A DNA stretch of 64,000 nucleotides from NCBI RefSeq assembly GCF_030863805.1, contig NZ_CP132957.1, positions 3,782,001-3,846,000 on the forward strand, given 5' to 3'. Positions 1 through 8,738 of this stretch are shown piece by piece. The first letter of the stretch is position 1. Every line of letters begins with the position of its first letter. Position numbers and translations under genes: made by a program. The notes beneath the pieces were generated by a model. That model was not told the DNA's origin. It searched no databases and saw only the letters and a list, made by a program, of their open reading frames with translations. The stretch is from Kineothrix sp. MB12-C1 (GTDB taxonomy: Bacteria; Bacillota; Clostridia; Lachnospirales; Lachnospiraceae).

Positions 1-31
1 AATTCAAATGTTTAGTGAAGGGAACGAGAAT

Positions 32-250
32 ATGAATTGGGAACCGTGGACAGGATGTTATCAAATTAGTGATGGATGCACATATTGTTATTTTTATGGA
101 CCGCATGCAAAACGCTGCGGTCAAAACACCATTCAGAAAACAGATAAATTTGATTGGCCTATAAGGACAAACACTAAGGGTGAATACAATATTAAAGGAA
201 ATAAAATCCTTGCCACTTGTTTTGCTACTGATTGGGAGCATTGCACGTGA
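32..250 (+). pseudogene. DUF5131 (phage Gp37/Gp68-like) protein, 5' fragment
   Basis: The reading frame opens with MNWEPWTGC and continues through a Cys-rich stretch (GCYQISDGCTYCYFY), which is the N-terminal signature of DUF5131/Gp37-Gp68 proteins, a radical-SAM-like family of roughly 250 residues. Only about 72 residues remain. The frame stops at 250, just after the conserved CFATD motif, and the sequence that follows belongs to a different family. The C-terminal two thirds are therefore missing. I see this as a remnant left by a deletion that joined it to the ferredoxin remnant downstream. An in-frame start a little further upstream (8) exists, but ATG 32 gives the family-typical N-terminus. 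The function of the family is not established. Confidence 0.6.
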
Positions 251-256
251 ACCTGA

Positions 257-842
257 CATAAGCATTTTAAACGGAAAGAAATTGATAAGTATAAAGATAT
301 TGTTTTCAGTTATCCTGTACAATATAGTAATATACCTAAAATATTAAAAGATTTTATTGTGAATCATAAAACTACATGGAATGGTAAACGAGTTTTTGTT
401 ATTGCAACAATGGGGCTGTTTAGTGGAGATGGGTCAGGTATATTGGCGCGGGAACTCAGAAGATATGATGCGACAATTATTGGTGGCTTGCATCTGAAGA
501 TGCCGGATAGTATAGGTGATGAAAAGGTATTAAAGAGGTCTTTAGAGAACAATAAGAGACTTGTATCAGCAGATCGCAGGACTTTTTGGACAAAGACTGT
601 ACTTTATAAATAAAACGAAGCAATATTCGAATAAGCTACATATAAATTCTGAAAAATGTATTGGCTGTAATAAATGTGTTGCTCTGTGCCCTATGAAAAA
701 TATAGAATTAAAAAATAAAGTTGCTGTATCCGGAAATCGATGCACCCTGTGTTATCGCTGTGTGAATCATTGTCCGAAGCAAGCCATTACGTTATTAGGA
801 AAGCGCGTGATCGAGCAAAGCAATATAGATAAGTATCTGTAA
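257..842 (+). pseudogene. EFR1-type flavodoxin/ferredoxin fusion, degenerate
   Basis: Two frames together make most of an EFR1-family protein, in which a flavodoxin-like domain is followed by two 4Fe-4S clusters. Frame 2 (257-about 555) encodes the later flavodoxin half, including YPVQYSNIPKIL and KRVFVIATMGLFSGDG. Frame 3 (from about 561) encodes IAGLFGQRLYF and then the two clusters CIGCNKCVALCP and CTLCYRCVNHCP. The first flavodoxin strand and phosphate loop are absent, and a frameshift, perhaps with a small deletion, separates the halves near 555-565. The intact protein would transfer electrons. The C-terminal ferredoxin piece could be translated alone from TTG 561, but no good ribosome binding site precedes it. 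Confidence 0.65.
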
Positions 843-935
843 TATAATCCTAAATTTCTTCGCGGATTGGAAAGACAGATTATTTATATAATGACATATG
901 ATAAATCATAAGTTGTGTAGCATGAAAGGCAAACG

Positions 936-1457
936 ATGAGGATTGAAAAAGGAAGTCTGAATGATATCAATGAATTGGAAAATCTATACGATGATTTAAA
1001 TGATTACCTGGAAATACATGTTAATTTTCCGGGGTGGAGAAAGGGTATATATCCTGTTAAAGAAACTGCTCTTAAAGGTATTGAAGAAGGTAATCTATTT
1101 GTGATTAAAAATGATGAACATATTATGGGGAGTGTAATTTTAAGACATAAGCCTGAGTTGGCATATTCTAAAGCCGATTGGAAAATAGATTTAGAAGATA
1201 AAGATATTTATGTCGTATATACATTTGCAATACATCCTCTTTATTTAAAGCGGGGAGTAGGGAAAGCATTGATGGATTTTATTATTCAATACAGTAAAGA
1301 TACGAAGATAAAAGCCATTCGTTTGGATGTATATGAAAAAAATATACCTGCGATTCATCTCTATAAAAAATGTGGGTTTCAATATATTGATACGGTAGAT
1401 CTGGGATATAGTGCATATGGATTGGATAAGTTCGAACTTTATCAAAAGATCTTATAG
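936..1457 (+). CDS. GNAT family N-acetyltransferase
   Basis: A 173-residue protein of normal length for a single-domain GNAT acetyltransferase, which moves an acetyl group from acetyl-CoA to an amine. Motif A, the pyrophosphate-binding loop, is visible as LKRGVGKALMDFI, preceded by the beta-4 strand VVYTFAIHP. The C-terminal KNIPAIHLYKKCGFQ is the usual motif B region. The substrate cannot be told from sequence. ATG 936 lies only 12 nt upstream of the next gene's territory at its 3' end (gap to 1470), so the two are probably co-transcribed. Confidence 0.85.
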   Translation: MRIEKGSLNDINELENLYDDLNDYLEIHVNFPGWRKGIYPVKETALKGIEEGNLFVIKNDEHIMGSVILRHKPELAYSKADWKIDLEDKDIYVVYTFAIHPLYLKRGVGKALMDFIIQYSKDTKIKAIRLDVYEKNIPAIHLYKKCGFQYIDTVDLGYSAYGLDKFELYQKIL

Positions 1458-1469
1458 GTTGGAGGGAAA

Positions 1470-2162
1470 ATGAAAGCTCAAAATATTAACATTAGTAATA
1501 TCCCTGCTATTATTTGGGGTGAACAATCCGATAAGATATATATACATGTTCATGGAAAAATATCTTGCAAAGAATATGCAGAGAGTTTTGCTGAAATAGC
1601 AGAGAAAAAAGGATATCAAACACTTAGTTTTGATTTGCCGGAACATGGGGAAAGAAAGGAGAGCGATTATCGTTGCGATATCTGGAATGGGATGCATGAC
1701 CTTACTATAATTGGTGATTATGTTTTTTCAAAGTGGAGTGATGTTTCGTTATATGCTTGCAGCCTTGGAGCATATTTTAGTTTGAATGCTTATGCGGACA
1801 GAAATTTTACGAAATGTCTTTTTCAATCTCCTATATTAGATATGGAATATCTTGTTAGGCAGATGTTTTGCTGGTTTGATATAACGGAGGAGAAATTACG
1901 TATGGAAAAAGAAATCTCTACTCCTATTGATTTACTGCGTTGGGATTATTATCAATATGTGAAGGAACACCCAATTCAAAATTGGAATCTCCCCACATCA
2001 ATACTTTATGGGGGAAAGGATGATTTGCAGTCAGCAGAAGTCATTCGAAAGTTTGTGCAAGAGCGAGGATGTAAACTGACAATATCTCAAGGTAGTGAAC
2101 ATCCTTTTATGCAAAAAGAGGATATAAAAATAGTCCGTATATGGCTTGAAGAAAATATATAA
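1470..2162 (+). CDS. alpha/beta hydrolase (serine hydrolase)
   Basis: A 230-residue alpha/beta-hydrolase-fold protein. The oxyanion-hole HG follows the first strand (HVHGK, about residues 26-30). The nucleophile elbow is ACSLG with Ser98, a variant of GxSxG with Ala in the first position. The acid is in YGGKDD and the catalytic His in GSEHPFM near the C-terminus, so the triad is complete. A GGAGGG ribosome binding site sits just before ATG 1470. It follows the acetyltransferase gene by 12 nt. The likely activity is cleavage of an ester or thioester; the substrate is unknown. Confidence 0.8.
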   Translation: MKAQNINISNIPAIIWGEQSDKIYIHVHGKISCKEYAESFAEIAEKKGYQTLSFDLPEHGERKESDYRCDIWNGMHDLTIIGDYVFSKWSDVSLYACSLGAYFSLNAYADRNFTKCLFQSPILDMEYLVRQMFCWFDITEEKLRMEKEISTPIDLLRWDYYQYVKEHPIQNWNLPTSILYGGKDDLQSAEVIRKFVQERGCKLTISQGSEHPFMQKEDIKIVRIWLEENI

Positions 2163-2240
2163 GGTAAGTGTACGGTTAGAGAAAAGATATTCGAAGAATA
2201 TAAACTAAAATAGGAAAAGCAGCGTTTAAAGGAAAAATCA

Positions 2241-2609
2241 ATGGAAAGTTATTCAGAAAAAGAACGAGAGGATGCCGTACGGCTTATATCTTCTACCATC
2301 AGTAAGTGCGAAAAAATGCAGTTGAAATTTGCGGAGGGAACGTCCCAATATTCCCTCTTAAGGAATAGAATAAAAGCGTTATATATTTCAAAGGATTTAA
2401 TAGAAAGAAATAGTGATATTGGGATGTGTACTCTGATAGACTTAGAAAAGGCATTGCCGCCGGTACTTTCTATTATAAGCAAAACGATGAAGGCTCAAAG
2501 TAAATATGAGGAGGGTACTGCCCAGTATAAACGGCTGGCTCCTATTATAAATGCGATGAATATCTCTAAGGATTTTATAGAGGATGAAATATTGAAAAGA
2601 ACAGAGTGA
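2241..2609 (+). CDS. small protein with an internal two-fold repeat
   Basis: I do not recognise a named family for this 122-residue soluble protein. It consists of two copies of an about 45-residue unit. Unit 1 (about residues 12-56) contains KFAEGTSQYSLLRNRIKALYISKDLIE, here split as KFAEGTSQYSLL and RIKALYISKDLIE; unit 2 (about 73-117) contains KYEEGTAQYKRLAPI and INAMNISKDFIE. Both are predicted helical, so a helical-hairpin tandem is likely. There is no signal peptide or membrane segment. It lies 79 nt after the hydrolase and 24 nt before the racemase gene. No catalytic motif is visible. Confidence 0.65.
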   Translation: MESYSEKEREDAVRLISSTISKCEKMQLKFAEGTSQYSLLRNRIKALYISKDLIERNSDIGMCTLIDLEKALPPVLSIISKTMKAQSKYEEGTAQYKRLAPIINAMNISKDFIEDEILKRTE

Positions 2610-2632
2610 ATTAAGGTTTGATGAGGAGAAAT

Positions 2633-3328
2633 ATGTTGAAAACAATAGGATTGCTCGGGGGAATGAGTTGGGAGAGTACGGTTACTTATTATCAAATTAT
2701 CAATGAATCGGTGAAAAGAGAACTCGGAGGATTCCATTCGGCAAAAGTGTTATTATACAGCGTGGATTTTGCTGAAATTGAGAAGTGCCAGGCGGATGGC
2801 GATTGGGAGAAGAGTGCAGATATTTTATCGGTCGCGGCTGAAAATTTGGAGAAGGCAGGAGCAGATTTTATTGTAATCTGTACGAATACCATGCATAAAG
2901 TAGCTCCCCGGATTCAAAGTAGAATTACGATTCCGATCATACATATCGCAGAGGCGACTGCAGATGAATTAAAAAAGCATAATATTACGAAAGTTGCATT
3001 GCTCGGAACCAAATATACGATGACACAAGACTTTTATAAAGACAAGCTGATAGAGGCGGGAATTGAGGTTCTTATTCCTGATGAGCAGGGAGTAGAGGCT
3101 GTAAATAATATAATCTATAATGAATTGTGCTTAGGTATTATTTCGGAACCTTCGAAAGAGAAGTATAGGAATATTATTGAGAATCTTGCAAAAAAGGGTG
3201 CTCAAGGAGTGATTCTGGGCTGTACGGAAATTGGCTTATTGATTCAGCAAGAGGATGCGGACTTGCCCATTTTCGATACAACTAGGATTCATGCATCGAA
3301 AGCCGCCATGTTGTCTGTGAAGGGATAA
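2633..3328 (+). CDS. aspartate/glutamate racemase family protein
   Basis: A 231-residue protein of the cofactor-independent Asp/Glu racemase family. It opens with the family signature IGLLGGMSWEST. The two catalytic cysteines are visible in VICTNTMH (about residue 83) and LGCTEIGLL (about residue 197), the expected two-base mechanism. Such enzymes interconvert L- and D-aspartate or related amino acids; a few members act on other substrates. ATG 2633 is preferred because it places the signature at the usual distance from the N-terminus and follows AGGAG at 2624; TTG 2618 and ATG 2621 are alternatives. Confidence 0.85.
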   Translation: MLKTIGLLGGMSWESTVTYYQIINESVKRELGGFHSAKVLLYSVDFAEIEKCQADGDWEKSADILSVAAENLEKAGADFIVICTNTMHKVAPRIQSRITIPIIHIAEATADELKKHNITKVALLGTKYTMTQDFYKDKLIEAGIEVLIPDEQGVEAVNNIIYNELCLGIISEPSKEKYRNIIENLAKKGAQGVILGCTEIGLLIQQEDADLPIFDTTRIHASKAAMLSVKG

Positions 3329-3427
3329 AATTTTATATCATATTTGCAGTGCATGAATGCAAAGTTTATTAAGTTACGTAATCAGACACAAGATCATTGT
3401 GAAGCCGCGAAGTCAGAAAGGTATACG

Positions 3428-4090
3428 ATGAAAAAAGTTCAACAAGCATCAGAATCATTTCTGGTTGCAGCTATATTAACGCTATCTGGAGGATTTATGG
3501 ATGCTTATTCATATTTATGTAGAGAACAAGTTTTTGCGAATGCTCAGACAGGGAATATTCTGTTGTTTGGGATTAATCTTTCAACAGGTAACTTCGCCGA
3601 TGCGCTGAGGTATTTTATTCCCATATTAGCATTCGCTTTTGGCGTTGCTATTGCAGAAATTGTTAGAAACTGCTTCCGTAATAAAAAATATCTCCATTGG
3701 CGTCAGGTTACGCTTTTGGCAGAGATTGTTGCTTTATTTGTAGTAGCATTTATTCCTCAAGATTTAAATCTACTCGCTAATAGCCTTATTTCCTTCGCCT
3801 GTGGCGCACAAGTTGAGAGCTTCCGTAAGGTAAATGGAAACGGAATTGCAACGACAATGTGTATTGGCAACTTACGGGCGGCTACACAAGCTATATGTAA
3901 TTATGGTCTTACTAAAAATTTAACATCAAAACAAGATGGTTTTTTATATTTTAGTATTATTGTAATTTTTATAATGGGAGCAATTATTGGAAATTTCTGT
4001 GTCGGAATATGGCAGGAAAAATCAATTATAGTTAGTGCGATATTGTTATCGGTAGGTTTTGTATGTATGCTTATTCCCAAGGAAGATTAA
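3428..4090 (+). CDS. YoaK/DUF1275 family membrane protein
   Basis: A 220-residue integral membrane protein with about six hydrophobic segments. The N-terminal GGFMDAYSYLCREQVFANAQTGN, split here as GGFMDAYSYL and FANAQTGNI, is the DUF1275 hallmark, and the GAQVESFRKVNG region in the middle also fits. The function of the family is not established, although transport has been proposed. Start chosen at ATG 3428, which follows AGAAAGG with normal spacing. An upstream in-frame start at 3344 would add 28 polar residues that are not typical of the family. Confidence 0.8.
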   Translation: MKKVQQASESFLVAAILTLSGGFMDAYSYLCREQVFANAQTGNILLFGINLSTGNFADALRYFIPILAFAFGVAIAEIVRNCFRNKKYLHWRQVTLLAEIVALFVVAFIPQDLNLLANSLISFACGAQVESFRKVNGNGIATTMCIGNLRAATQAICNYGLTKNLTSKQDGFLYFSIIVIFIMGAIIGNFCVGIWQEKSIIVSAILLSVGFVCMLIPKED

Positions 4091-4125
4091 CTGATAAAGC
4101 TATATAATTACAAGGAGATTAATAG

Positions 4126-4698
4126 ATGGATGAGATAATAAGATGCGATTGGGCTATGAAAAGTAAAATGGAACAAGAATATCACGATCGTGAATGGGGG
4201 ATTCCTGTCCATGATGATAAAAAGCTATTTAAAATGCTTATATTAGAAGGAAAACAAGCAGGACTGAGTTGGACAACAATTCTTGCGAAAATGGATACCC
4301 TTTGCGCCGCGTTTGATAATTTCGATCCGGAGGTTCTTGTAACTTATGATAATGATAAGATTGAGTCCCTTCTACATAATGATGGGATTATTAAGAATAG
4401 GCAGAAAGTAAATGCCGTTGTTAATAATGCAAAGGTATATTTCGAAATTTGTGAAGAGTTTGGCTCTTTAGATAATTACTTATGGTCATTTGTGAACTAT
4501 CGACCGATTGTCAATAAATGGACCCGGATTGAAGAGGTTCCATCCAGTACGCCTATTTCAGATGTTATCAGTAAAGATCTGAAAAAGCGTGGATTTAAGT
4601 TTGTGGGTACAACGACAATATATGCGTTCATGCAGGCAGCCGGAATGGTGAATGATCATTTGATTTCCTGTGATTTTTATGATTGTTCAAGGATTTAG
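4126..4698 (+). CDS. tag: DNA-3-methyladenine glycosylase I
   Basis: A 190-residue TagI-type base-excision repair enzyme that removes 3-methyladenine from alkylated DNA. The diagnostic stretch YHDREWGIPVHDDKKLFKML is present, followed by EGKQAGLSWTTIL, the catalytic region. The structural zinc ligands appear to be Cys6 and His18 near the N-terminus with His and Cys in NDHLISC near the C-terminus. Length matches the family. AAGGAG precedes ATG 4126. The following membrane-protein gene begins 2 nt after the stop, and its ribosome binding site lies inside this gene. Confidence 0.93.
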   Translation: MDEIIRCDWAMKSKMEQEYHDREWGIPVHDDKKLFKMLILEGKQAGLSWTTILAKMDTLCAAFDNFDPEVLVTYDNDKIESLLHNDGIIKNRQKVNAVVNNAKVYFEICEEFGSLDNYLWSFVNYRPIVNKWTRIEEVPSSTPISDVISKDLKKRGFKFVGTTTIYAFMQAAGMVNDHLISCDFYDCSRI

Positions 4699-4700
4699 CC

Positions 4701-5141
4701 ATGGAGTGGTTTAATTTATTCGGTTTAATTTTTATCATCATAATGATGATTCCCAATATTGTCTTTGCGCTGAAATGTAAGGATGGTTTTGTGAATGTAT
4801 GGGAGAATAAGACAGTCGAAGTTTTGGAGCAAATCGGCCGCTTTGGATGTTTAGGGTTTATGGTATTTAATATTCCCGGGACGTGGTACGGGTTTCCTTC
4901 CTCGGAAGCTTTTACATGGTATTTAACGATTAATTCTTGCTTAATATTTATCTACTATTTAATTTGGATCATCTGTTTTAAGAAAAATAGCACTTTCAGG
5001 GCATTGGCTTTATCGATAATACCATCTATGATTTTTCTTTTTAGCGGTGTGATTAGTCAGTCAATTCTGTTAGTAGTCATGGCGGTTATCTTTGCTCCCA
5101 GTCATATATTAATAAGCTATAAAAACTGTTGTAATGGATAG
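4701..5141 (+). CDS. small integral membrane protein, unknown function
   Basis: A 146-residue protein with four predicted membrane segments: the N-terminal FGLIFIIIMMIPNIVFAL, then segments around residues 48-62, 70-92 and 105-140. I do not recognise the family. A conserved-looking loop, CKDGFVNVWENKTVEVLEQIG, split as CKDGFVNVW and ENKTVEVLEQIG, lies between segments 1 and 2. Start ATG 4701 was chosen over an earlier in-frame codon inside tag because AAGGA (4689-4693) sits 7 nt upstream. The tight coupling suggests co-transcription with tag but does not point to a shared function. Confidence 0.65.
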   Translation: MEWFNLFGLIFIIIMMIPNIVFALKCKDGFVNVWENKTVEVLEQIGRFGCLGFMVFNIPGTWYGFPSSEAFTWYLTINSCLIFIYYLIWIICFKKNSTFRALALSIIPSMIFLFSGVISQSILLVVMAVIFAPSHILISYKNCCNG

Positions 5142-5256
5142 CGAACTCTTTCAGTATGCTATATCTATCGCGATAACTGTACGCATGACGGAAAAGATTA
5201 CATATGTAATGCTTTTATTTTTAAAATAGTTGCGGGTAAAGGGCAGAGGTAGTTTG

Positions 5257-5685
5257 ATGATTAGAAAAATGGAAAAGTCAGATATAAATAGGGTGATGCA
5301 AATATGGCAGGACACGAATGTAAAAGCTCACAATTTTATTCCGGAAACTTATTGGAGAAATAAATATAATGAGGTAGAAGAACTGTTGTTGCAATCGGAG
5401 TTGTATGTTTTTGAAGACGGGATTAGTCATGAAATACAAGGTTTCATCGGATTGATTGACAGTTATATCGGAGGTATTTTTGTCTGCGATCAATCGCAAT
5501 GTAAAGGAATCGGAAAACAATTGTTAGATTATGCAAAGAAAGTTAAAATTAGCTTATCTTTAAGTGTATATCAAAAAAATGTAAAGGCAATAGAGTTCTA
5601 CAAAAGAGAGAATTTTAAGATTAAATCAGAAGGAATTGATAAAGATACAAATCAGAGGGAATATTTTATGGTATGGGAATCCTAG
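5257..5685 (+). CDS. GNAT family N-acetyltransferase (YjaB-like)
   Basis: A 142-residue single-domain acetyltransferase. The N-terminal MIRKMEKSDINRVMQIWQDT and the acetyl-CoA-binding loop QCKGIGKQLLDYAKK (motif A, about residues 88-102) are clear, followed by VYQKNVKAIEFYKRENF. It resembles the E. coli YjaB group; the acceptor is unknown. ATG 5257 follows GCAGAGGTAG. A GTG at 5230 would add nine residues not seen in relatives. Confidence 0.8.
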   Translation: MIRKMEKSDINRVMQIWQDTNVKAHNFIPETYWRNKYNEVEELLLQSELYVFEDGISHEIQGFIGLIDSYIGGIFVCDQSQCKGIGKQLLDYAKKVKISLSLSVYQKNVKAIEFYKRENFKIKSEGIDKDTNQREYFMVWES

Positions 5686-5708
5686 CTTCTAAAATTATAA
5701 AAAATAAA

Positions 5709-5720
5709 GTCAATATTGAC
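5709..5720. promoter_or_regulatory. perfect 12-bp palindrome upstream of GH3 gene
   Basis: GTCAATATTGAC is a perfect self-complementary dodecamer about 180 bp upstream of the beta-glucosidase start, in an otherwise AT-rich 213-bp gap. Its position suits an operator, but no regulator gene lies next to it. This is inference only. Confidence 0.3.
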
Positions 5721-5819
5721 CTAAAAATAAGTCATAAAAGCAGATAGCATATGATGTAAACCTATGATAATATGTGACAGTGGAACAAGTGGCAATAACT
5801 TTTAGTTGTCAAGATGTAC

Positions 5820-5859
5820 GTAACAGTTCAGTACATGCGCAGATTTGCTGAATAGTTAC
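5820..5859. repeat. short palindromic intergenic repeat, copy 1
   Basis: GTAACAGTTCAG at the left end and CTGAATAGTTAC at the right end are imperfect inverted repeats with ACATGCGCAGATTTG between them. Similar elements sit upstream of gpmI, eno and the response regulator gene (10075, 16048, 27263). They share TTCAG followed by a TGCRC core and a terminal GTTAC/GTAAC. Confidence 0.45.
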
Positions 5860-5898
5860 GGATTATAATTTTATATGAAAAAAGAAAGAGGTATAAAG

Positions 5899-8661
5899 AT
5901 GGGCAATAGGATCTTTGATTTGGATAGGTATGCGAAAAAGGCCAGAGAAGCCGCAGCAGAAGGAATTGTTATGCTGAAAAATGATAATCATTTGCTTCCG
6001 CTCGCTAAAGATACGAAGGTAGCTTTGTTTGGAAGGACACAGTTTCATTATTATAAAAGCGGCACTGGCTCAGGAGGTCTGGTAAATACAAAATATGTTA
6101 TCGGTATATGGGAAGCATTGGAGATGGAGAAATGCTTTGCCGTGAACAAGACGGTAAAGGCAGTATACGAGGACTGGCTTTTAGAACACCCCTTTGAAAC
6201 TGGTGATGGTTGGGCGAAAGAGCCTTGGTTTCAGGAAGAGATGCCGTTAAAGGCTGAATTCGTGGAGGAAGCGAGGAAAGAATCGGATGTAGCGATTATT
6301 GTTATAGGGCGTACCGCCGGTGAAGACAAGGACAATAAAGCGGAAGACGGAAGCTATCTGCTGACAAAAGAAGAGCGCGATATGCTTAATAAGGTATGTG
6401 CGGTTTTCGAGCGTACAATTGTTGTGCTGAATGTGGGAAACATTATTGATATGAAGTGGGTAAACGAGGTGAATCCGTCTTCCGTTCTATATGTATGGCA
6501 GGGCGGCCAGGAAGGCGGCCACGGTATAATCGATGTATTAAATGGAACGGTAACTCCTTCCGGACGGTTGACGGATACGATTGCTTCTGATATTACCGAT
6601 TATCCGTCCACAGCCAACTATGGGGATGATGACCGCAATCTTTATAAAGAAGATATTTATGTAGGATATCGGTACTTTGAGACTTTTGCAAAGGATAAAG
6701 TTCTGTATCCCTTTGGCTTTGGTCTTTCCTATACTGCTTTTGACAAAGAATTAGTAGGTATGGAAGCAGAAGAAGACAAAGTTACTTTTCAAGTTAAGGT
6801 GACCAATACCGGAGAATACGAAGGAAAGGAAGTCGTTCAAATATACTGTCAGGCACCTCAAGGTAAGCTTGGCAAACCGGCTCGTGTATTGTGCGGATTT
6901 ACGAAGACAAAGCTGCTCACTCCTGAGGATGATACGATTGTGACAATTTCTTGTCCGAAGTATTTTCTTGCATCCTATGATGACAGCGGAGTGACGGGAC
7001 ATAGATATAGTTATGTTATGGAGGAAGGAAGTTACCAATTCTATATGGGCGGTGATGTAAGGGAGGCTTCTCGTGTGGGAGAGATCGTTCTGGATACACT
7101 TACCGTTCTTGAGACATTTGAAGAGGTAATTGCTCCTGATGTTTCTTATCAGAGAATGAGACCTGCAGCAGGGGAAAATGGAGCGCTTACTATTTCTTAT
7201 GAAGCAGTACCTGTAAGGACAGTGGACCCCATGAAGCGAAGAGGAGAAAATCTACCTGTAGAGGTAGCTTATACAGGAGACCAGGGGTGGAAGCTTGTGG
7301 ATGTTTTCGAAGGAAAAGTATCTATGGAAACTTTCATTGCACAGCTTTCCGATGAAGATTTGTGCTGTATCGTACGTGGTGAGGGCATGTGTTCTCCGAA
7401 GGTAACACCTGGCACGGCATCTGCGTTTGGAGCGGTTACTGAGAGTTTAGAAGGTTTTGGGATTCCTCTCGGATGCTGTGCGGATGGTCCCAGTGGAATT
7501 CGTATGGATAGCGGAAGCCTTGCTTTTGCGATGCCCAACGGTACTTGTCTTGCTTGTTCTTTTAATGAGGAACTTTTACAAGAACTATATGAATTCGAAG
7601 GAATGGAACTTCGCATGAATCATATCGATACCTTACTGGGTCCCGGTATGAACTTGCATCGGAATCCGATGAATGGACGCAATTTCGAATATTTCTCAGA
7701 GGATCCTCTCCTAACGGGTAGAATGGCAGCAGCGCAGTTAAAAGGAATGCATAAGTATGGGGTGACGGGTACGATTAAGCATTTCATATGCAATAATCAG
7801 GAGCATAGACGCAATGATGCGGAAGCGATAGTGTCGGAACGCGCACTGAGGGAGTTGTATCTAAGAGGATTCGAAATCGCGGTGAAAGAAGGCGATGCTT
7901 ACTCCATTATGAGTACCTACGGGCCGGTTAACGGCTTCTGGACATCCACGAACTATGATCTGCTGACTACCGTACTACGGAAGGAATGGGGATTCAAAGG
8001 AATCGTTATGACTGACTGGTGGGCGAAAGGCAATGAGCCTGGAGGTCCCGGAGATGTGAAAAATACGTCGGCTATGGTTCGCTGCCAGAACGATTTATAT
8101 ATGGTAACTACCGATGCCAAGGCGAATACACAGCAGGATGATTCCATGGAGGGGCTTATAAATAATCGTACCACAAGGGGTGAATTCCAGAGAAGTGCTA
8201 TGAATATTTGCTATGCTCTTATGAAGCTTCCGGCATTTTTACGTGTCCAGGGGATTGAGACAGAGCTGGATAGACAATTGAAGGAATGCATTACCGAGGA
8301 AGAAATGGAACTGCGCGATATTAAGATTTTAGAAGTAGAAGGGGAAGCAGAGATTCCGCTTGAATGGATCGATACGAGAAAAGGGAAAGCGACTGTTTTA
8401 CAAGTTGTATTAAAAGGGAAAAATACTGCCAGACTGACTTTCTTAAGCAGGGTAACAGGGGCAGAAGAATTATCCCAGATACCTGTATCCATTTTCAAAG
8501 ATAAACAACTGGTGAAAACTGTTACGTTGACCGGGAAGGATAGTGAGTGGAAAGAAGTATCCCTTGACTTAGGAGAATTCTTCGGCAACACTTGTTTCTT
8601 GAAGCTTTATTTCGGTCAAGGTGGAATGGAACTGAAAGAATGCAAAATAGAACAAATATAG
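5899..8661 (+). CDS. glycoside hydrolase family 3 beta-glucosidase, permuted domain order
   Basis: A 920-residue GH3 enzyme, probably cytoplasmic as no signal peptide is visible. The usual C-terminal alpha/beta sandwich comes first (about residues 12-285, with AAAEGIVMLKND, VLYVWQGGQEGGHG and VLYPFGFGLSYTAF), followed by a fibronectin-III-like domain (about 300-390). The usual N-terminal TIM barrel comes second (about 460-730, with ADGPSGIR, GPGMNLHRNPMNGRNFEYFSEDP and TIKHF). The nucleophile is Asp706 in IVMTDWW. A C-terminal 190-residue extension looks like a beta-sandwich. Reversed-domain GH3 enzymes are known from ruminal Firmicutes. ATG 5899 was preferred over ATG 5875 because AAAGAGGT lies 8 nt before it. 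Confidence 0.92.
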   Translation: MGNRIFDLDRYAKKAREAAAEGIVMLKNDNHLLPLAKDTKVALFGRTQFHYYKSGTGSGGLVNTKYVIGIWEALEMEKCFAVNKTVKAVYEDWLLEHPFETGDGWAKEPWFQEEMPLKAEFVEEARKESDVAIIVIGRTAGEDKDNKAEDGSYLLTKEERDMLNKVCAVFERTIVVLNVGNIIDMKWVNEVNPSSVLYVWQGGQEGGHGIIDVLNGTVTPSGRLTDTIASDITDYPSTANYGDDDRNLYKEDIYVGYRYFETFAKDKVLYPFGFGLSYTAFDKELVGMEAEEDKVTFQVKVTNTGEYEGKEVVQIYCQAPQGKLGKPARVLCGFTKTKLLTPEDDTIVTISCPKYFLASYDDSGVTGHRYSYVMEEGSYQFYMGGDVREASRVGEIVLDTLTVLETFEEVIAPDVSYQRMRPAAGENGALTISYEAVPVRTVDPMKRRGENLPVEVAYTGDQGWKLVDVFEGKVSMETFIAQLSDEDLCCIVRGEGMCSPKVTPGTASAFGAVTESLEGFGIPLGCCADGPSGIRMDSGSLAFAMPNGTCLACSFNEELLQELYEFEGMELRMNHIDTLLGPGMNLHRNPMNGRNFEYFSEDPLLTGRMAAAQLKGMHKYGVTGTIKHFICNNQEHRRNDAEAIVSERALRELYLRGFEIAVKEGDAYSIMSTYGPVNGFWTSTNYDLLTTVLRKEWGFKGIVMTDWWAKGNEPGGPGDVKNTSAMVRCQNDLYMVTTDAKANTQQDDSMEGLINNRTTRGEFQRSAMNICYALMKLPAFLRVQGIETELDRQLKECITEEEMELRDIKILEVEGEAEIPLEWIDTRKGKATVLQVVLKGKNTARLTFLSRVTGAEELSQIPVSIFKDKQLVKTVTLTGKDSEWKEVSLDLGEFFGNTCFLKLYFGQGGMELKECKIEQI

Positions 8662-8703
8662 GAACAGAAAGAACAAGTATAACGTGACTTTTCCTATAAA
8701 ATG

Positions 8704-8738
8704 AAAATGCCCTGTAGATTCATTTCTGCAGGGCATTT
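8704..8738 (-). terminator. intrinsic terminator of the CDF exporter gene
   Basis: Arms AAATGCCCTGTAG (8705-8717) and CTGCAGGGCATTT (8726-8738) pair over 13 bp with one G-U. Read on the minus strand, the hairpin is followed by TTTTCATTTTAT. The stop codon of the minus-strand gene lies in the 8-nt loop. The hairpin may also end transcripts from the GH3 gene, though the plus-strand side lacks a U run. Confidence 0.75.
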
